Source of the DNA: Kryptolebias marmoratus
Taxonomy: Eukaryota > Chordata > Actinopteri > Cyprinodontiformes > Rivulidae
DNA length: 64,000 nt
Assembly: GCF_001649575.2 (NCBI RefSeq)
Contig: NC_051438.1
Span: 27,737,605 to 27,801,604 of the forward strand
Reading direction: 5' to 3'
In this document: positions 59,362 through 64,000 of the stretch, piece by piece
How positions within the stretch are numbered: the first letter of the stretch is position 1
Layout: each line of letters opens with the position of its first letter
The notes under the pieces: model-generated
What the model was told of the DNA's origin: nothing
Database searches by the model: none
The model's input: only the letters and a program-made list of their open reading frames with translations
Position numbers and translations under genes: made by a program

Positions 59362-60275
59362 GACTATTTATTACGGTGCTGTAGGATAAAAAAAAAAAGA
59401 CAGTAAGGCTGTATATTTTGGAACAACTTTGGACTTGATGTTTTTGTGAATACCCGACAGGAAAGACGACTTTCGAAATAACCCGACAGCGGATTAGTTT
59501 ACAGACTGTTTTAGGATTAACCTTTTTTATCTTTCAGTGGATCCGCCGGCTCAGAACGGGTCTGCTGATAAAACTCAGCCTGACTCAAACGTTTCTGTTC
59601 TTTATGTCTGGAGACTTCTGTCCAGAGCCAGAAAACTCCCCGTGTCCGTCTCTCCAGGGGTCAGATTGTAATTTTTAATAGTTGCCACATGACACCACCC
59701 TCTGCGTGAAGACACCCGGTCCCTTCCTGTCTGTCTCCGTCCGACAGGATCAGGTCTGCTGCCTTACAGACGTTTCAGGGAACAGGAGATCTCTTTGTCT
59801 CGGTTCTTCTTGTTCCCGGCGTGAAGAGAAATGTTTTTTTTTGTTTGTTTTGGGGGGGAGGGGTAGTTTTTTATTACGAAACTGTCTTTAACCTTCTCTG
59901 ACCAGCCAGTCGTTGTTTTGGTGATGATCCTGTAAAACGTGACCCCGACTAAAACTCATGTACATTTTTTTATTCGTCGTTAAATTCCATGGAGTCGTTT
60001 TTCGTCTCGGCGTCCTCCGTCCGTTATTTTGTCGTGTATGATTTCTACATTTTTGTACTGTTTATTAACTTAAATTACGTAAGCAGTGTTTTTATGGATG
60101 TTTTTCGTACGCCGAAACGTGCGTTCTTACTTTCGGGGAAAGTGAGATCGATGACTTATTTTTTACATTTGTTACAGATGTAACATCAGTATTTTCCACT
60201 TTTGATAACTATAACATGCTGTAAGCTTTGTACCTGTAAAAAGCCAATAACAGAATAAAAAAGGTATTTATTTAA
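59362..60275 (+). other. fat4: fat4 3' UTR
   Basis: About 0.9 kb of AT-richer sequence after the stop, with no coding pattern. It ends shortly after the AATAAA at 60254-60259; the exact cleavage site is an estimate. Confidence 0.75.
60254..60259 (+). terminator. fat4: polyadenylation signal AATAAA
   Basis: Canonical hexamer 893 bases after the stop codon, followed within 30 bases by a GT-rich stretch (CTTGTCTCTTCC). Confidence 0.7.
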
Positions 60276-60359
60276 AAGCTTGTCTCTTCCTTGCAGCAGG
60301 GTGAGCTGAGCGCTCCTTAAAGTGACAGTTCAGATCTTTTAAAGTGGGATTCTGTAGAT

Positions 60360-60802
60360 CACACATATCAAACTCAAGGCCCGCGGGCCAGATCCGGCCC
60401 TCTAATCTGGGACAGGTCGAGTCTCTGATTCTTATTTTGCTTTAAAAAACTGAGCCTAATTAGAGAAGTTTTCTCTGACAGTGACTTAGAAGCCAACAAT
60501 ATATAGTTTTAATTTCTGTATGATCAGGTTTTTGTCTGTTTTAATGTTAAAAAATTCATTTAAAAGCTGAGTGAGGCGTAAGAAATGACAGCTAATGATG
60601 AGCTTTTTGAAGTTTGATCTATTTGTCTGTGTTCATTAAAGTCTGTTTGCTCTAAATTCTGTATAATCTGTAACTGGGAAAAGGTCATTGATATTTCTAT
60701 ATGAATGATTTGACATAATACATCTAAAAACAATTAATTTATGTAATTTTTAATAAATATTGATCATGATTGGCCCTTACGTCACTGGGTTTGACCCCCC
60801 TG
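60360..60802 (-). mobile_element. hAT non-autonomous element, family B copy 3, with perfect 8-bp target duplication
   Basis: Reverse orientation to copy 2. Ends CACACATATCAAAC and GGGTTTGACCCCCCTG. The octamer CTGTAGAT flanks both sides (60352-60359 and 60803-60810). The inner 400 bases match copies 1 and 2 closely. It lies only about 100 bases past the fat4 polyadenylation signal. Confidence 0.9.
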
Positions 60803-60810
60803 CTGTAGAT

Positions 60811-62290
60811 TCTATTGTTGATGCTTCTTCCATCAGCCTCAATTTGGTGAAAGTTTAATTATGACCAAAGCGATGAGCTAAAGGCTAATCGTAGCTTGAA
60901 GACGGCAGCACGTCTTAAAACAACTCTTTTTCGTATCGGTTAAAGTGTTTTATAAATCGTTACGTTGCCAATAGTTTTACATTTGTTGGTTATTGAAGGA
61001 GGGCCGAGGTTCTGTCTCGTCCCACAGCTTTGACCTAAAACGTAAAGATCAGACGTCGAACTGCGCAGCTCGGCCCGGAACGGTGCGCTACGACTAGATT
61101 AGAGATCTGAGGAAACTCAGCCCTCCTCGGAGGTCCGCAGCTCAGGCTGAGTTCACAGGAAAGACGTCGTTCAAAACTGAAACGGGTCGCAGAAAGTTGA
61201 GCTTCGCGTGTCCGAACCGGCATTCTGATCCGTTTTACTGTTTTTACGCAATCGCCGTTTAGACCAGGGGTGTCAAACCAAAATTAAATATTTGGTCCTA
61301 GCCTAGGGCCAATCACGGGCTAGCTATAAGCAGCTAAAAGCGAATGCTGACTCAGCATTCCCTGAATAACGTCCCAGTTTCTCAGGAGTGAGCGGCTCAG
61401 GCCTAAACGATGTCAGCAGTTTCATGTTTTCATCCACAAAGATGACCTTGTTCCGCTCCCTGGAAGCATCTCCAACATCCATGAGGTCCGACACGAGTTT
61501 GTCTCATTTCCACGGTGGAGGGGCGGGTGGTGGTCCCGGTGACGGTCTGAAAGGTGCTCCCTGATTTTCCCCCCCACGACTGCTGCTTTTGGATAATTTC
61601 CAGATGTCCGCCAGAGTTCACCGGATCGTAGAGGAGGTTATTATGTGTTTAAAGATTAATTGCAACATATATCCTGAAGAGCAAACATCGCACGTTACAT
61701 TCGGGGGCATCGCCCTGACGGATATGCAGCAGATGTTATTCCGCTGAGCAGCAAGCCGTTCGTAAGTAATGACACAGCAACACCAGAGGAAAAACACCAA
61801 GTCTGGAGTTTCTGGAAAGTCGGGAGAGATGCGTTTCGCAGCGCTGCACGTTAACCGATTCATCCTGAGTGAAGGTGTGAAAGAAACGGCGTTGAGTTTC
61901 CCATGAAGAAGGAGCAGTTTTTCCTCTGCTGAGTGTGCGGACGTCATCGAAACTTCATTCCCAGCGGGACGATTCCCTCACCGGCTCCAGAGGTTCTGCT
62001 GTGTTTATGCAGCGATAAGGCGTTTAGTCTGAGCGTTCCTTCCAAAAAGCATAAAAGAAGATCTGAACGTTTGATTCGAAAGATAAATTTAGCTTCAGTG
62101 TCCTTGTTCAGCTTAATCAGAAACACACCGATCCCTGGATCAGAGAGCTGCCGTCAGTCATGTGATCGTCCCGACATTCGAATCTGTTCAAGAGACGTTT
62201 AAAGGTCGTCCTGAAGTCAAAACAGCCAAACGTCTTTCACACTTTATACTCTCCTGTGGGGCACAAAAACAAGACAAAAAAACTCATTTA
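60811..62290. other. intergenic stretch without recognised gene
   Basis: Contains a 54-base family B hAT fragment (61265-61318). Otherwise short open frames without known domains. Confidence 0.7.
61265..61318 (+). mobile_element. hAT family B terminal fragment
   Basis: CAGGGGTGTCAAACCAAAAT, then TTTGGTCCTAGCCTAGGGCC, then AATCACG, and the similarity stops. Matches the first ~80 bases of copy 2 with a deletion. Confidence 0.8.
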
Positions 62291-62299
62291 AAACACGTC

Positions 62300-63130
62300 C
62301 ACAGGGATGTCTACAGTCCTGGAGTCAGTCTGCCTGTTTAAAGGGGGAGAGGTAGTCACAGGGCTGTTTGGGATCATGGTGTGCAATACTATGAACATGG
62401 AGGACTGGAAGCTGAGGACAGAGTTGTCTCAGGAGCTCAGAAAGACAATGATTAAGCAGCAGGTTGAAGGTAAAGACTGTAAGACCGTCTCCAAGCAGCT
62501 GGATGTCCCTGAGACTCCACAGGACTGGAGACAACTTCCCTGGACGTGTCCACAAGAGGACAACTGAGGACAAACTGAAGAGATGGATTAATGGTGACAA
62601 AAGAGGTCAGAACAACTTCCAAAGAAGTTAGAGGTCAAAGGTCATAAGTGTCAGATCGCACCATCAGTCTGAGACAAAGTGGACTTTGTGGAAGACAACC
62701 AAGGAGGACACCAGATCATAAAGACAGACTGAGAGTCCACAAAGCTTCTGGGAGAATGTCCTTTGGACAGATGAGACAAAACTGGAGCCTTTTGTCAACA
62801 AGTCCCATCAGCTCTGTGTCCACAGACCCAAACATGGACCAAAGATCAGAACCCTGAACCTACAGGGGGACATGGAGGACGCTCGGTTCTGTTCTGGGTC
62901 TGGATCTGTTCAGGGTCCAATGAAACCTCAAGACCATCAAGGCTTTCTGGAGCCAGATGTGCTGCTCAGAGTCAGAAAGCTCGGTCTCAGTCTCAGCTCA
63001 TGGGTCCAACAGGATAATGACCCAAAACACCAAGAATGGGTCAGAACCAAACATTGGACCGTTCTGAAGAGGCCTCCTGAGCCCTGATCTAAATCCTGCT
63101 GAACATCTGTGGAAGGAAGCCTTCAGACCT
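62300..63130 (+). pseudogene. decayed Tc1-like transposase
   Basis: In shifting frames it shows the order of a Tc1/mariner-type DDE enzyme: a helix-turn-helix part (62420-62530: SKQLDVPE), then FGQMR/WTDETKLEPF-like words about 62755-62795, QQDNDPKHQEW at about 63007-63040, and SDLNPAEHLWKE at about 63085-63119. Several frameshifts and stops make it inactive. Terminal repeats were not found. Confidence 0.75.
62632..62644 (+). promoter_or_regulatory. DR1-type motif (sequence match only)
   Basis: AGGTCAAAGGTCA, a perfect match, within the Tc1-like remnant. Confidence 0.25.
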
Positions 63131-63900
63131 GAGACAGCTGGAGCAGTCTGATCAGGAGGAGTGGACCAGGACACCTGTGGAAACCTGAGGACAGCTGAGG
63201 ACACACGTGGACACCTGAGGACATGTGGACAGTTTTTTTTCAGTAATCTTTTCCTTTTTGTTACTTTTGTTAGTTATTTCAGTGACATTTGTGGATTTTT
63301 CTTTTTTTAGGAAAGAAAACAAACAAGTGTGTCCCCGTCTGCAGGTCAAAAGTGACGAGGTGTGTTAGAACCCGGTTCCTTAAGCACCATGCAGAAGTAG
63401 GGGTTCCAAATCAGGGTGAGGATCTGGACTTGCCCCGCGCTCCAGCCACAATATTTAGTTTCCTCATGTGGAAATGTGAGGAAACTAAATCTTTTTGATG
63501 AAATTTCGCTTTAAGTTTTAGTGTGTAATCACATAACTGAAGGCTCTGGATGCGTTTGATCCCTGAGACGATGGTCAGGTGCGACAGGACTCACGCCTCC
63601 ACGCCCTCCTCCTCATCGCGCTCCCCTCTGACGGCTCGGTTTACATCCTCTCATCAGCAGAGTCTTTGTACGGCTCTGCAGCTCGAGAGGCTCCGTCCTC
63701 GGCTGGATTACTGTGAAACAAAATTAATTGTCTCCGAATTATCGCCCCAGTCCCAGGGGACGTCTCGCTGCCACATCTGCATCGAAGCTGCGAGATGAGA
63801 TGAGCGCTTTTTAACGCCGTGTGTTCGGCAGCCAGAAGAAGCTCTTTGACATGAAAGCTTCCTGTGAGGAGCTGGAGCTGATTGGAAATGAAGGGGAAAG
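63130..63900. other. intergenic, no gene seen
   Basis: Short GGACAC/GAGGACA repeats (63165-63230) and a GAAACTAAAT/ATTTAGTTTC inverted repeat near 63450-63490. No supported coding sequence. Confidence 0.6.
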
Positions 63901-63919
63901 ATTGACGTTTCGGTGGCTG

Positions 63920-64000
63920 CGTGAGGAGGATGAGGGTGATGAAGGTGATGAGGGTGATGAAGGTGATGAGGATGATGATGGTGATGAAGGTGATGAGGAT
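63920..64000 (+). repeat. GATGAGGGTGATGAAGGT microsatellite running off the window
   Basis: Tandem GATGARGGT units to the last base. Confidence 0.95.

Larger units (their letters stand above)
1..60275 (+). other. fat4: fat4 gene locus, 3' two thirds (5' end outside window)
   Basis: Sixteen exons join in phase (sum 9828 nt = 3275 codons plus stop). FAT4 is a giant single-pass cadherin at the cell surface that pairs with Dachsous cadherins and acts in planar polarity and growth control (established knowledge). The FAT4 assignment, rather than FAT1-3, rests on the order EGFx4-LamG-EGF-LamG-EGF, on one 4.35-kb exon with more than ten cadherin repeats, and on a tail with blocks such as GSENVAFDDPDNIPPYGDDM and the end GEAEQYV that I recognise from vertebrate FAT4. 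The N-terminal ~1700 residues and the promoter lie upstream of base 1. The left boundary given is only the window edge. Confidence 0.95.

Overview
The window is a stretch of vertebrate, almost certainly teleost fish, genomic DNA. It carries most of one large plus-strand gene, the FAT4 orthologue (fat4), an atypical giant cadherin of the Dachsous/Fat planar-polarity system. I can place 16 exons between 15504 and 59361. Their phases join without a break into one reading frame of 3275 codons plus a stop. I number residues w1-w3275 within this window. The 5' part of the gene (about 16 cadherin repeats, signal peptide, promoter) is missing. From the length of vertebrate FAT4 and its conserved exon layout I infer one giant exon 1 upstream, so the exons here are called 2 to 17. 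The first 15.5 kb is then the 3' part of intron 1.

Protein layout in order: the last few residues of a cadherin repeat; 18 further cadherin repeats (exons 2-9, ten and a half of them in the 4350-bp exon 9); a membrane-proximal linker; four EGF modules (exons 9-10); laminin G 1 (exons 11-13); EGF 5 (exon 14); laminin G 2 (exons 15-17); cysteine-rich/EGF modules (exon 17); one transmembrane helix near 57862-57942; and a cytoplasmic tail of about 472 residues ending in EQYV. The 3' UTR ends near a polyadenylation signal at 60254-60259. No second protein-coding gene is supported; about 3.7 kb downstream of fat4 holds only repeats and unremarkable sequence.

The non-coding part (about 85 % of the window) is rich in repeats. 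There are four copies of a roughly 670-bp hAT-like element carrying a remnant of a CGGBP1-like zinc finger on its minus strand. A second, 440-490-bp non-autonomous hAT family is present, two copies of which have perfect 8-bp target-site duplications. There is a third element with CAGGRCCGTARC terminal inverted repeats and a decayed Tc1-like transposase. A dispersed family carries GCCATCTTG cores, and a tandem repeat array carries nuclear-receptor DR1-type sites. Many minisatellites occur, and most sequence gaps (N runs) fall inside repeats.

The organism call rests on the repeat spectrum (TG/CCCCAC hairpin repeats, TAGC-rich degenerate tandems, TTTTGCTAACAG-type repeats), compact introns and high-GC exons. 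I cannot name the species. I found no undescribed gene system. The most unusual observations are the transposons with intact target duplications, the DR1 array, a lysine-codon microsatellite expansion in the FAT4 juxtamembrane region and minisatellites placed against splice sites.
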